Below, in pieces: positions 8,435 through 16,540 of a stretch of 64,000 nt of DNA. The DNA lies in NCBI GenBank assembly GCA_000023725.1, contig CP001673.1, forward strand, positions 1,870,342 through 1,934,341, given 5' to 3'. The position numbers and the translations under genes are program-made. Origin of the DNA: Flavobacteriaceae bacterium 3519-10 (GTDB lineage Bacteria; Bacteroidota; Bacteroidia; Flavobacteriales; Weeksellaceae). A model generated the notes under the pieces. That model was given only the letters and a program-made list of their open reading frames with translations, did not search any database and had not been told where the DNA came from. Numbering within the stretch: position 1 is the stretch's first letter; each line of letters starts with the position of its first letter.

Positions 8435-9361
8435 GTGAAATTCAGTAATGATTATCGGCTCATTCTTGCCGTACTGACCGTGGCCATCGTTTGGGGAACC
8501 ACATTTTTAGGCATCCGTATCGCGGTTGAAAGCATTCCGCCGTGGTTCGTGGCGGGCATCAGGCAGTTTATCGCTGCTGCGCTTTTACTCGTTATCCTTT
8601 TGTTTTCTAAAGAATTAAAATGGATTGGCTGGAAAAATCTAGGCATTCAGATCATTTTTTCGATTCTGATGCTCATCATCGCAAACGGAATGATGACGGT
8701 GGCCGAGAAACACATCACGAGCAGCCTTGCGTCACTGATCAGTGCGGCCTCGCCGCTTCTGGTTTTTCTGGGAAGCATTTTTTTCAGGTTGCAAAAATTT
8801 ACCGTCCGCGCTTTGGTTGGAATTATTATCGGATTTATTGGGATTTTACTGATTTTTAAAGACGGCCTCGAAGACCTTCTGAATCCGGATTACCGCATGG
8901 GCGTTCTTTTCAGTTTTATTGCGATTTCAGGTTGGGCTCTCGGCTCCATTTTCACAAAGAAACTTCATTTACAGAAGCAAAATATTTCACTCAATCTTTT
9001 CTACCAGTTTGCGTTTTCGGCGGTGGTGCAGATCACTTTCGGCTTCATCTTATCCGATAAAATTGAAGTGGAAACATGGACTTTCAGGAGCATGTTTGCG
9101 ACGGTTTATCTTGCGGTGTTCGGTTCTGTGGCGGCTTATTTTGCATTTCATTATGCACTTAAGAAAATTTCGCCCACCCAAATTTCACTGCTTTCTTACA
9201 TCAATACCATCATCGCCATATTTCTGGGGTGGCTGGTTTTAGACGAAGAAATTTCCGCAGCATTCATCACCGCAACTGTGCTAATCATTTGTGGCGTTTT
9301 CATCACCAATTATCAGAAAGGAATGTTCAGCCGCAGCAGGCCTTCACGCGAAATTGATTAA
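8435..9361 (+). CDS. EamA/DMT-superfamily transporter
   Basis: A roughly 308-residue inner-membrane protein with ten hydrophobic segments in two EamA repeats (about 10-140 and 155-290). Each repeat shows the typical signatures: IVWGTTFLGIRI near the N-terminus and GWALGSIFTKK at the start of the second half. Family members export metabolites such as amino acids or purines. The position between purE and purK might hint at purine-related export, but this is only a neighbourhood argument. Start: GTG at 8435 next to the -7 box; a TTG at 8420 is in frame but overlaps the promoter. Confidence 0.8.
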   Translation: MKFSNDYRLILAVLTVAIVWGTTFLGIRIAVESIPPWFVAGIRQFIAAALLLVILLFSKELKWIGWKNLGIQIIFSILMLIIANGMMTVAEKHITSSLASLISAASPLLVFLGSIFFRLQKFTVRALVGIIIGFIGILLIFKDGLEDLLNPDYRMGVLFSFIAISGWALGSIFTKKLHLQKQNISLNLFYQFAFSAVVQITFGFILSDKIEVETWTFRSMFATVYLAVFGSVAAYFAFHYALKKISPTQISLLSYINTIIAIFLGWLVLDEEISAAFITATVLIICGVFITNYQKGMFSRSRPSREID

Positions 9362-9436
9362 TTCCGAAATCGTTTAAATGGCAATAAAGCAGCTAAAATT
9401 TGCAATCCCGAAAGGACCGAAATTGCGGATAAATAA

Positions 9437-10543
9437 TTATGCAATTACTTTAACCAATGATTTAATGTGCGAAAGTTTTGCCAGAAGTTCTTCGCGTGAA
9501 TCTGCCAGAACATTGATGTGGCCCATCTTACGCCCGGGTTTTGTCTCGGTTTTGCCGTAAAGGTGTACGTAGGTTTTGGGGAGTTTCAGCACTTCATCCA
9601 ACCCTTCATAAATTACCTTCCCTGAGTAATCGGCGTCGCCCACCAGGTTCAGCATGCCGGAAAATCCGAAGTTTCCGGTGTCGGCGATCGGAAGATTTGT
9701 GATGACGCGGTACAGCTGTTCGAACTGAGAATTTGCATTGCCTTCCTGCGTCTGATGCCCCGAATTATGCAGTCGTGGCGCGGTTTCGTTCACCCAAACC
9801 TTACCTTCCGTGTCCAGAAAAAGCTCAATCGCAAAAAGCCCCGAAGAAGCTGCGGCCTCTATAAATTGCTCTGAAATTTTTTCGATTTGAAGTCTCACAT
9901 CGTCTGAAATATCCGCCGGACAGATATTGAAATCGAGCAGGTTCAGCACAGGATCGGCAACCATTTCGGTAACCGGAAAAGTTTGTGTTTCGCCATTTTC
10001 ATTTACAGCAACAATGATCGATAGTTCCTTGTCTATATCCACCAGACTTTCTAAAACCGACGGGACGTCCCACATATTCTGCAGATCGTGTTCAGTCCTG
10101 ATGACCTGGACGCCTTTTCCATCATAGCCGCCTGTATTCATTTTCTGGACGAACGGAAGCGGGAAGTCGGCCTCAGATTTATTATTAATCACCTGAAAAT
10201 CAGGACTCGGAATATTATTTTCAAGATAGAATTCTTTCTGTAAAATTTTCTGCTGAATGGTTTTAATAATTTCGGGCGACGGAATTACTTTTACGCCGAG
10301 ATTCCGAAGTTCAAAAAGAGCATTGACGTTTACATGTTCAATTTCAATTGAAACCACATCTTTATCGTGGCCAAAATTCAACACGGTTTCATAATCGCCG
10401 AAATCACCCTGAGTAAGCACCGAAATATTTGCGCACGGTGCGTCTGCAGCGGGATCCAGCGTGTACCATTCGTCATCATACTTCAGCGCTTCCTGAATGA
10501 GCATACGGCCAAGCTGACCTCCACCGAGAATTCCGATTTTCAT
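9437..10543 (-). CDS. purK: N5-carboxyaminoimidazole ribonucleotide synthetase
   Basis: ATP-grasp enzyme that carboxylates AIR using ATP and bicarbonate, supplying PurE. The 368-residue protein has the N-terminal nucleotide fold GILGGGQLGRML, the ATP-grasp loop MNTGGYDGKGVQ, and the metal-binding NETAPRLHNSGH segment typical of PurK. Its length matches the family. Upstream on the minus strand a TATTTTTG box (10609-10616) is a likely -7 element. Confidence 0.93.
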   Translation of the reverse strand: MKIGILGGGQLGRMLIQEALKYDDEWYTLDPAADAPCANISVLTQGDFGDYETVLNFGHDKDVVSIEIEHVNVNALFELRNLGVKVIPSPEIIKTIQQKILQKEFYLENNIPSPDFQVINNKSEADFPLPFVQKMNTGGYDGKGVQVIRTEHDLQNMWDVPSVLESLVDIDKELSIIVAVNENGETQTFPVTEMVADPVLNLLDFNICPADISDDVRLQIEKISEQFIEAAASSGLFAIELFLDTEGKVWVNETAPRLHNSGHQTQEGNANSQFEQLYRVITNLPIADTGNFGFSGMLNLVGDADYSGKVIYEGLDEVLKLPKTYVHLYGKTETKPGRKMGHINVLADSREELLAKLSHIKSLVKVIA

Positions 10544-10608
10544 ATTTTAATTTTTAATAGATCCTGAGGCCGGTCGCCTGAAAAAATCTGCTTTCGCAGC
10601 GATTTCAA

Positions 10609-10616
10609 CAAAAATA
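10609..10616 (-). promoter_or_regulatory. -7 promoter element of purK
   Basis: TATTTTTG on the minus strand matches TAnnTTTG and lies 66 bases before the start codon. Confidence 0.4.
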
Positions 10617-10708
10617 CAAAAGCAATCTTTGAACAGAAAAAATTCAAACAATTATTTGATTTTTATTTAAACTGAAAAATTTTTATTTTACTTTGTATTA
10701 AATAAACT

Positions 10709-11788
10709 ATGGATTTGGTGCTCATCATTTTTTCTCTGCTGCTCATCGTTATGAGCGTTCTGCCCTTCGTTAAAAATCAGCACTGGGTTTTCCGCGTCCC
10801 CGAATTTATGAAGGTGCAGCTTCTGGTCCTACAGGGGCTTTCACTTGCGCTGAACATCTTCCTGCTCGAGAAAAACCTGTGGTTTTGGGTAATCAACGGT
10901 GTGCAGGTCGTACTGGTGGCGTATCATTTCTATATCCTGATCCGGTACACGAAATTTTACCGCAAGAAAGTCGCCAGTCACAACGGGAATGCACAAACCA
11001 TCAAAGTAATTTCTGCAAACATCTATCAGTTCAACAGCAAATATGAAAAATTTCATCAGCTGATCCGCAATTACAGTCCGGATGTTTTTATCACTTTTGA
11101 AAGCAATGCAGCCTGGGAAGAAGCCAACCGCACGCTTGAAAAAGAGTACCCGCACACGCAGAAAATGACGCTTGAAAACACGTATGGCATGCATCTTTAC
11201 TCGAAGATTCCGTTCGACAGTGCGCAGTTTCATTTCTTCGTGGCAGAGGATATACCAAGTGTTGAAGTGCATTTCACCACGTCCGAGGGTCATAAATTTG
11301 TACTTTTCGGTGTTCATCCGCCGCCGCCAAGCCCGACGGAGGAACGTACATCGAAAGAGCGTGACGGTGATCTGCTGGCGCTTGCCAAAAGAATTAAAGC
11401 CATGGATCTTCCGTCACTCGTGATTGGCGATTTCAATACCGTTGCGTGGTCGGATACCTCGATCCTTTTCCGCAAAACGAGCGAACTGATCGACGCACGC
11501 GTTGGCCGTGGAATCCTCGCGACGTTTCATGCCAAATACTGGTTTTTCAGGGTTCCACTGGACCTGCTTTTCCACAGCCCTGACATTATGATTGAAAAAC
11601 TTCAGACCCTTGAAGACATCGGGTCCGACCACTTCCCTATCTACTGCGCATTTTATCTGAATCCGTCGGATCCCACGCAGGAAGATGAAGTAAAAACGCT
11701 TGACGAAGACGAAGGTGAGGAAGTGGATGAACTGATCGAAGAAGGCAAAAATGAAGTTACTGACAACCGGAGCGGCCACCGAAACTAA
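10709..11788 (+). CDS. Membrane-anchored endonuclease/exonuclease/phosphatase-family protein
   Basis: A 359-residue protein. Hydrophobic segments at about 2-20, 35-55 and 62-80 anchor it in the inner membrane. Residues about 95-315 form the EEP fold: early SANIYQFN, a GDFNTVAWSD metal/catalytic motif, and a terminal GSDHFPI motif with the catalytic His. The tail (about 320-359) is very acidic. Relatives with the same N-terminal anchor are common in Bacteroidota and of unknown substrate; phosphodiester lipids or nucleic acids are both possible. Divergent from purK. Confidence 0.75.
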   Translation: MDLVLIIFSLLLIVMSVLPFVKNQHWVFRVPEFMKVQLLVLQGLSLALNIFLLEKNLWFWVINGVQVVLVAYHFYILIRYTKFYRKKVASHNGNAQTIKVISANIYQFNSKYEKFHQLIRNYSPDVFITFESNAAWEEANRTLEKEYPHTQKMTLENTYGMHLYSKIPFDSAQFHFFVAEDIPSVEVHFTTSEGHKFVLFGVHPPPPSPTEERTSKERDGDLLALAKRIKAMDLPSLVIGDFNTVAWSDTSILFRKTSELIDARVGRGILATFHAKYWFFRVPLDLLFHSPDIMIEKLQTLEDIGSDHFPIYCAFYLNPSDPTQEDEVKTLDEDEGEEVDELIEEGKNEVTDNRSGHRN

Positions 11789-11850
11789 GATATCGATCAA
11801 ATTACGCCGCCAAAACTTACCGCAGATTTTCCACGCGCATTATCTTTGGT

Positions 11851-12822
11851 TTAGATAAAACTTAAATTTTTGATGATTGCTTCGGATTTGAGTTCGGTTT
11901 CACGCCACTCTTTTTGAGGACTGCTTTCGGCTGTAATGCCGCCACCTACGTAAACCAGCGCGGCATTTTGGAAGAATTCCGCGCAGCGCAGATTCACGAA
12001 ATACTGTACACTTTCGTCTGTTTCTACTTTAATGTATCCGGCGTAGAATTTCCGCGGATGATCTTCGAACGCAGCAATCGCTTTGGTGCAGATTTCTTTT
12101 GGGATTCCGCAGACAGCGGGAGTTGGATGCAGTTCAGCAATGATATTTTCAAGGTCCTCAGCCTTAATTTCAGCCTTGAAATCGGTGCGTAAATGCTTGA
12201 TATTGCCCGATAGGTGATCGGCGGTTGAAGAAACCCGAACGGTTGAGGAATATTGCTTTAATATATTCAGAATATACTCTGCCACAGGCTTTTGCTCTTC
12301 AATTTCTTTACGCGTCCATTCTTCATTCACCGGAATTGTGCCCGCGAGCGCCATGGTTTCGAATTCGGCTGTGTTTTTATTGAATTTCCCGAGAAGTTCC
12401 GAAAAAGCACCGATCCAGCATTTACCGTCTTTCAAAAATACATAGACAAAAGCGTTAGGGTAAGCCGTTTTTAAATTAAGAAAAGTTTGAGAAAGGTTAA
12501 CCTGCGCATCATTAAAATCAACTGATTTGCGTCGCGAAATAACCAGTTTTTTAAGTCGGTTTTCCCGGATAAACGCGATTACATTCGTTAATTTCTGAGT
12601 GTATGATGATTCAGTTTCCTGTTCGAAGTGCGGCAGAATAGTAGAAAAATCAGCAGTAAGGATGGGCTTATTTAAAAATTCATCAATGGAAATCTCTTTA
12701 CAATCACCCTCAAAACCAATAATTTCCGACTGATCAAACGACAGAAACGAAACTCCATTTCGACCCGGACTGTCATCAGTCGCATAAATTATATCAGAAA
12801 AAGGAAATGAAAAAAACAGCAT
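11851..12822 (-). CDS. menF: Isochorismate synthase / chorismate-binding enzyme
   Basis: Converts chorismate to isochorismate, first committed step to menaquinone in this lineage. The 323-residue protein has the chorismate-binding signatures LAGTIPVNEEW, a HPTPAVCGIPKE segment and a C-terminal YFVNLRCAEF plus YVGGGITAESSP. An EntC-type siderophore role cannot be excluded, but no siderophore genes are nearby. The gene is last in a three-gene operon with a hotdog thioesterase (11-base gap) and an acyltransferase. A thioesterase beside MenF suggests a menaquinone context, since DHNA-CoA must be hydrolysed. Confidence 0.85.
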   Translation of the reverse strand: MLFFSFPFSDIIYATDDSPGRNGVSFLSFDQSEIIGFEGDCKEISIDEFLNKPILTADFSTILPHFEQETESSYTQKLTNVIAFIRENRLKKLVISRRKSVDFNDAQVNLSQTFLNLKTAYPNAFVYVFLKDGKCWIGAFSELLGKFNKNTAEFETMALAGTIPVNEEWTRKEIEEQKPVAEYILNILKQYSSTVRVSSTADHLSGNIKHLRTDFKAEIKAEDLENIIAELHPTPAVCGIPKEICTKAIAAFEDHPRKFYAGYIKVETDESVQYFVNLRCAEFFQNAALVYVGGGITAESSPQKEWRETELKSEAIIKNLSFI

Positions 12823-12833
12823 GAACCGGAATT

Positions 12834-13256
12834 TTATCGGGAGATAATATTGTTGGTCATCGTGGTGTGATTGATGAGTTCGCCGTTCTCGTCACGGATT
12901 TCAATTTCTGAGACGTGCATCGTTTTGCCTTTTCTTATGAATCTTGCGGTGCCCGTCACAACGCCGTCTCTTTTGCTGCGAAGATGGTTTGAATTGATAT
13001 TGGTGCCCACAGGCGCGAACTTTTCGGTATCCACATGAATTACCGACAGGCACGAGCCCAGTGTTTCCGCCAGTACGCAGCTTGCGCCGCCATGTAAAAT
13101 TCCGTATGGCTGATGCACTTTTGGCGTCACCGGCATCGTGGCAGTAAGCGTTTCGGCCGAAACTTCGGTGAAAATAATACCGAGCGTTTTGCCGAGGTTT
13201 TCGCCGCCCCAGTTATTTAATTTATGCAGAATTTCGGCTTGTTGAGTATCGTCCAT
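12834..13256 (-). CDS. PaaI-type hotdog thioesterase, possible DHNA-CoA hydrolase
   Basis: A 140-residue single-domain hotdog protein. The segment QPYGILHGGASCVLAETLGS contains the HGG loop and the catalytic acidic residue of the PaaI/YbgC-like thioesterases, and VGTNINSNHLR fits the second half of the fold. Its place directly upstream of menF with an 11-base gap supports a role as 1,4-dihydroxy-2-naphthoyl-CoA hydrolase (MenI), but other aryl-CoA substrates are possible. It follows the acyltransferase gene with an 8-base gap. Confidence 0.75.
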   Translation of the reverse strand: MDDTQQAEILHKLNNWGGENLGKTLGIIFTEVSAETLTATMPVTPKVHQPYGILHGGASCVLAETLGSCLSVIHVDTEKFAPVGTNINSNHLRSKRDGVVTGTARFIRKGKTMHVSEIEIRDENGELINHTTMTNNIISR

Positions 13257-13264
13257 TTGGGTAA

Positions 13265-13831
13265 TTAATAGATTTTGGGATTCCAGTTTTCGGGAAATTT
13301 TGGTGTAATTTTCTTGTAATATTCCTCCATTTCGTTCATGATACTTTCAAAAGTGCGCGTTTCGAGATCTTCTACCGAAATTTTGTAGCCGAGGTGAATC
13401 TGTTTAGTCCGGAAATCTCCTGCTGCCACAACGATCGGAACCTTTGCGGCGATTGCCATATGATAGAAACCTTTGCGCCATTTCGCCACCCTTTTTCGTG
13501 TGCCCTCGGGCGTGATCACGAGGCTGAAATCTTCTTTCGCGAACTGATCCACAACAAATTTCACGAGGTCGTTTTTCTGCGAACGGTCGATCCCAACTCC
13601 GCCTAAAGCCTTTACCACGGCGCCGTACCAGGCCTTGGTGTGTTCGTCTTTGATGATGATTTTCAGAGGTTTATCCAGCGACCAATACGCAAGATTACCG
13701 AGCAGATATTCCTGATTGGAAGTGTGTGGCGCCACCACCAGCACGCAGCGGTCGAGATTATTTACATCGCCTTCCAGCACTACTTTCCAACCGATAAGCT
13801 TAAGTATTAATTTACCTATAATTTTCTTCAT
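13265..13831 (-). CDS. PlsC-like lysophospholipid acyltransferase with altered HX4D motif
   Basis: A 188-residue acyltransferase-domain protein. Motif III is clear as PEGTRKR. Motif I, normally HX4D, reads PHTSNQE (H36-E41), so the catalytic Asp is replaced by Glu in the sequence given. The chemistry may still work or the protein may be specialised. The N-terminus is basic and weakly hydrophobic, consistent with peripheral membrane binding. First gene of an operon with the thioesterase and menF. A hairpin with U-tract lies only 25 bases upstream of the start, so this operon may be controlled by readthrough. Confidence 0.75.
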   Translation of the reverse strand: MKKIIGKLILKLIGWKVVLEGDVNNLDRCVLVVAPHTSNQEYLLGNLAYWSLDKPLKIIIKDEHTKAWYGAVVKALGGVGIDRSQKNDLVKFVVDQFAKEDFSLVITPEGTRKRVAKWRKGFYHMAIAAKVPIVVAAGDFRTKQIHLGYKISVEDLETRTFESIMNEMEEYYKKITPKFPENWNPKIY

Positions 13832-13856
13832 AAAAGATTACATTTCACAAATTCTA

Positions 13857-13892
13857 AAAAACAAAAAAGTATAACCAACTGCTTGGTTATAC
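13857..13892 (-). terminator. Intrinsic terminator between the 20-codon ORF and the acyltransferase operon
   Basis: A perfect 10-bp stem, GTATAACCAA (13869-13878) with TTGGTTATAC (13883-13892), loop CTGC, followed in the minus direction by a T-rich stretch (plus-strand A-rich 13857-13868). Confidence 0.7.
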
Positions 13893-13916
13893 CTACAAAT
13901 ATATTGAATATTAATT

Positions 13917-13979
13917 CTAAAATAAACTGCTGACGAAATCGATGATGAACATTGCGATTTCAAAAACGAACTGTACCAT
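13917..13979 (-). CDS. Small hydrophobic peptide ORF, 20 residues
   Basis: A short ORF reading MVQFVFEIAMFI then IDFVSSLF, almost entirely hydrophobic with two acidic residues. An A-rich stretch lies directly upstream of the ATG, a promoter candidate at 14027-14057 would start transcription about 40 bases before it, and a strong terminator follows 25 bases after the stop. These together argue for a real transcript of about 165 nt. It could be a type I toxin-like peptide, a small membrane peptide, or a Phe-rich leader peptide for the following acyltransferase-thioesterase-menF operon. No antisense RNA or family match can be shown. Confidence 0.45.
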   Translation of the reverse strand: MVQFVFEIAMFIIDFVSSLF

Positions 13980-14026
13980 GATTTTTAGTTTTTATCTGTT
14001 AATTAGTTTTTAAGAAATTAACACTA

Positions 14027-14057
14027 CGAAATTAATAAATAAATTAAAGATTTACAA
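14027..14057 (-). promoter_or_regulatory. Candidate promoter of the 20-codon ORF
   Basis: Minus strand: TTG (14055-14057), 20-base spacer, TAATTTCG (14027-14034), one base off TAnnTTTG. Confidence 0.4.
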
Positions 14058-14153
14058 TTCCTGATGTTAATTTTTTATGAATCTTAATGTGAGGAACAAG
14101 CCCGGAACAGATTTTTTATTGCTAAAGCCACCGTTCCGGCTTATCCACTCTCA

Positions 14154-15857
14154 TTATTTGGTTTTGATGGAAATTTCTTTTTTGCCGTCTTTTACAGAAA
14201 TATTCACATTTTCCATGTGGCGCAGATTAAGTTTCATCGAATCGATGATTTTGTCGGCTGCTGCTTTCGGCATTTTTGTACCGTTGATGATCACGCTGTC
14301 GGCTTCGTCTGAACTGTACTGGATCGTAGAACCGTTAATTTTGATCTTGTCGTTCTCGAATATAATTCCGTTGCTGTCGTCGTCATCATCGTCTGTTCCA
14401 TCACCATTCAGGTCGCCGTCGAGGTTCAGGGCGTTATCTTTTACTTTAAAGATCCTGGTCGTCATCGGAACTACCAGTTCATAATTCACATTGTAATCGC
14501 GGAAACGATCCTGATAAGGATATTTCACGAAGTTTGGAAGAAGGACTCTGTTGCCCTGAATTTCTACCGGAACATTAAGCTGAACGGGAAGATTGTACCC
14601 TTTACCGTCTTTCTTAATGATTAAGTACGGCGCCGTAATATCCGCTTTGCGCGTTACTTCAACGTAGGGATAATCTTCTTCGTACACCATTTTCTTGTCG
14701 CTGAAGATATCGTCATCATACGCGGTGAAGTTCTGTGGAATGGTAATCTGTTTCACATCAACATAAAGACTGTCTGAGGTTGTGTTGATCGCTACATTTT
14801 CCACATCTTCTTTATGACCTTTATAAATCATATCTTTCTTGGCCATATTGATTCCGAAATAAGTTCCGAAAGCGATGAGAATAAGAAACAGCGCTCCTAG
14901 CACATAGCCTACATTTCTGAGCTGGGTCTTCGGAGATATGAGTTTTATTGAAAGCAAACTGAACAGGATAGCCGGTATAAGTACACCAATCAGCATCATT
15001 GCATACAGCACATTGCTCATTCCGTCGTCATCAAAAAGGAAGTTGAACTCCTGCATCGGCGCAAAATCTGAGCCTCCGAACAGTCCGAAGATGAAGAAAG
15101 CCCCGATAATGGATCCCAGCGCCATCAGTCCGAAAATTCCGCCCAATACGTAACGGATCACGTTCCAGATTCCGCTTCCGGCGTTGCTGATGTAAGGTTT
15201 GTTTTCGGTATAAATTTCGCCTACTCTTTGTGTAGATTCGTTGGCGAATTGTACCAGTTTGTTCGATTCGCTCTTAAGGTTGTCGAAGTTCATCGGTTTA
15301 CCTTTCATCTTTAAAAAATCAGTAGCGGTTTCTGCTCTTGGCAAAACAATCCACAGAATGATATAGATAAGTACGATCAGCGAGGTTGAAATAGCTGCTG
15401 TGAATACGCCTAATATTGCGATCCCGAGCCAGATGGCGCGCATCGCACTCACATCCATGCCAACGTAATGGGCCAAACCTGCGCAAACGCCTGCGATTTT
15501 CTGCTTTTCAGGATCGCGGAAGAGTTGCTTCTGTCCGGTGAAATTCGCTGATGTTTTGTGGTCTTTTCGTGCAGCTTTTTCTGAGAAATAAGCTTCTTCC
15601 TGTTCTTCAATCTGCTCTGGTCTTCCGATTTGGGCAATTACCCTTTCAACATCAGAATCATTAATTACTTCACGTTTTCCTAAGGTATCCTTGAAGATTT
15701 CAACCATACGGATCTCGATATCGTGCATCACTTCATCCGCTTCACTGGCTTCCAGCGAACTCCGCAGGGCGGCCAGGTAGTCGCTGAGTTTTATATAGGC
15801 GTGTTCCTCGATTGTGAAAGAGAAACCTGCGAGTCCTATTGAGAGTGTCTTGTTCAT
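14154..15857 (-). CDS. PspC-domain membrane protein
   Basis: A 567-residue inner-membrane protein. Residues 1-90 are a soluble acidic region, about 108-175 a PspC domain (FRDPEKQKIAGVCAGLAHYVGMD followed by a transmembrane hairpin is typical), then further membrane segments at about 230-265, 285-310 and 320-345, and a large C-terminal region outside or inside the membrane. The C-terminal part holds an Asp-rich patch (DGDLNGDGTDDDDDD near 490) resembling calcium-binding loops. PspC proteins respond to envelope stress. It follows a PadR regulator gene by four bases, a pairing seen widely in Bacteroidota, so PadR very likely controls it. Confidence 0.8.
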   Translation of the reverse strand: MNKTLSIGLAGFSFTIEEHAYIKLSDYLAALRSSLEASEADEVMHDIEIRMVEIFKDTLGKREVINDSDVERVIAQIGRPEQIEEQEEAYFSEKAARKDHKTSANFTGQKQLFRDPEKQKIAGVCAGLAHYVGMDVSAMRAIWLGIAILGVFTAAISTSLIVLIYIILWIVLPRAETATDFLKMKGKPMNFDNLKSESNKLVQFANESTQRVGEIYTENKPYISNAGSGIWNVIRYVLGGIFGLMALGSIIGAFFIFGLFGGSDFAPMQEFNFLFDDDGMSNVLYAMMLIGVLIPAILFSLLSIKLISPKTQLRNVGYVLGALFLILIAFGTYFGINMAKKDMIYKGHKEDVENVAINTTSDSLYVDVKQITIPQNFTAYDDDIFSDKKMVYEEDYPYVEVTRKADITAPYLIIKKDGKGYNLPVQLNVPVEIQGNRVLLPNFVKYPYQDRFRDYNVNYELVVPMTTRIFKVKDNALNLDGDLNGDGTDDDDDDSNGIIFENDKIKINGSTIQYSSDEADSVIINGTKMPKAAADKIIDSMKLNLRHMENVNISVKDGKKEISIKTK

Positions 15858-15861
15858 AGTT

Positions 15862-16233
15862 TTAAGAATTTGGTTCGAACGAATTTTGAGGAGCGTCCGT
15901 CGGGTTATTGTTTTTGGTAATTTGGTTCACAGATTCGGTAAGATCTTGCCATGTGTTGATCAGTTCGGCCAGGAATAATTTTCCTTTTTCGGTGATCTGG
16001 TAATACTTTCTCGGTGGTCCTCCGGTAGATTCTTCCCATCGGTAGGAGAGAAACTCTCCGTTTTTCAGTCGTGTAAGCAGCGGATAAAGTGTTCCTTCCA
16101 CTACATCTAGTTTTCCTTTCTTAAGCGCATCGATGAGGTCGGAAACATACATTTCTCTTTTGTCGATTAAGCTCAAAATACAGAATTCCAGAATTCCTTT
16201 CCGCATTTGCGCTTTGGTGTTTTCTGTGTTCAT
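15862..16233 (-). CDS. PadR-family transcriptional regulator
   Basis: A 123-residue winged-helix repressor. The core MRKGILEFCILSLIDKREMY, VVEGTLYPLLTRL and GGPPRKYYQITEKG segments are hallmark PadR. Start chosen at 16233 (MNTENTKAQ), which lies downstream of a good promoter; a longer in-frame start at 16290 adds 19 unconserved residues. The gene is first in an operon with the PspC protein. Two near-identical decamers bracketing its promoter suggest autoregulation. PadR proteins often release DNA on binding hydrophobic compounds; the signal here is unknown. Confidence 0.85.
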   Translation of the reverse strand: MNTENTKAQMRKGILEFCILSLIDKREMYVSDLIDALKKGKLDVVEGTLYPLLTRLKNGEFLSYRWEESTGGPPRKYYQITEKGKLFLAELINTWQDLTESVNQITKNNNPTDAPQNSFEPNS

Positions 16234-16300
16234 ATTATTGAGGTTATTAATTGGTGTAACTCTACTCTTTTGCAAGTGGCCGTTCTTCAACTTCCAATCT

Positions 16301-16339
16301 TACTATGCAAAGATATAAATTAATTTTAGTATTATGCAA
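16301..16339 (-). promoter_or_regulatory. Promoter of padR-pspC with paired operator-like decamers
   Basis: Minus strand: TTG (16337-16339), 21-base spacer, TATCTTTG (16308-16315). Plus-strand decamers TACTATGCAA (16301-16310) and TATTATGCAA (16330-16339) differ by one base and overlap the -7 and -33 regions, 29 bp apart. Confidence 0.6.
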
Positions 16340-16477
16340 TACAAAGTAGTAAATATTAATTAAAATATTTAATAATTTTTCACAGAGAAATTTTGCACAG
16401 AACACAAATTTCTGCGTGGATTACCTCTACCAAAGGAAACTTTATCATAAAACAACGGTCTGATATTAAAAAATAAG

Positions 16478-16511
16478 ATAAAAAAAATCCGCCTCATTGC
16501 TGAGACGGATT
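16478..16511 (-). terminator. Intrinsic terminator of the T9SS type A protein gene
   Basis: AATCCG-C-CTCA pairs with TGAG-A-CGGATT around loop TTGC (16486-16511); plus-strand A-run at 16480-16487 supplies the U-tract. Confidence 0.75.
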
Positions 16512-16540
16512 ACTAATATGAAGAAATATTCAGTTAAATA

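Noticed and set aside
9378-9560. Small 60-codon plus-strand ORF between the EamA and purK genes
   Set aside because: Most of it overlaps the end of purK on the opposite strand; no promoter or conserved feature.
14098-14142. Possible terminator after the PspC gene
   Set aside because: CGGAAC/GTTCCG arms are present but the loop is about 27 bases and no U-tract follows in the direction of transcription.
14077-14484. Plus-strand ORF of 135 codons opposite the PspC gene
   Set aside because: It is in the shadow of the well-supported PspC reading frame, has no promoter or family features, and low-complexity Ser-rich sequence mirrors the Asp-rich opposite strand.
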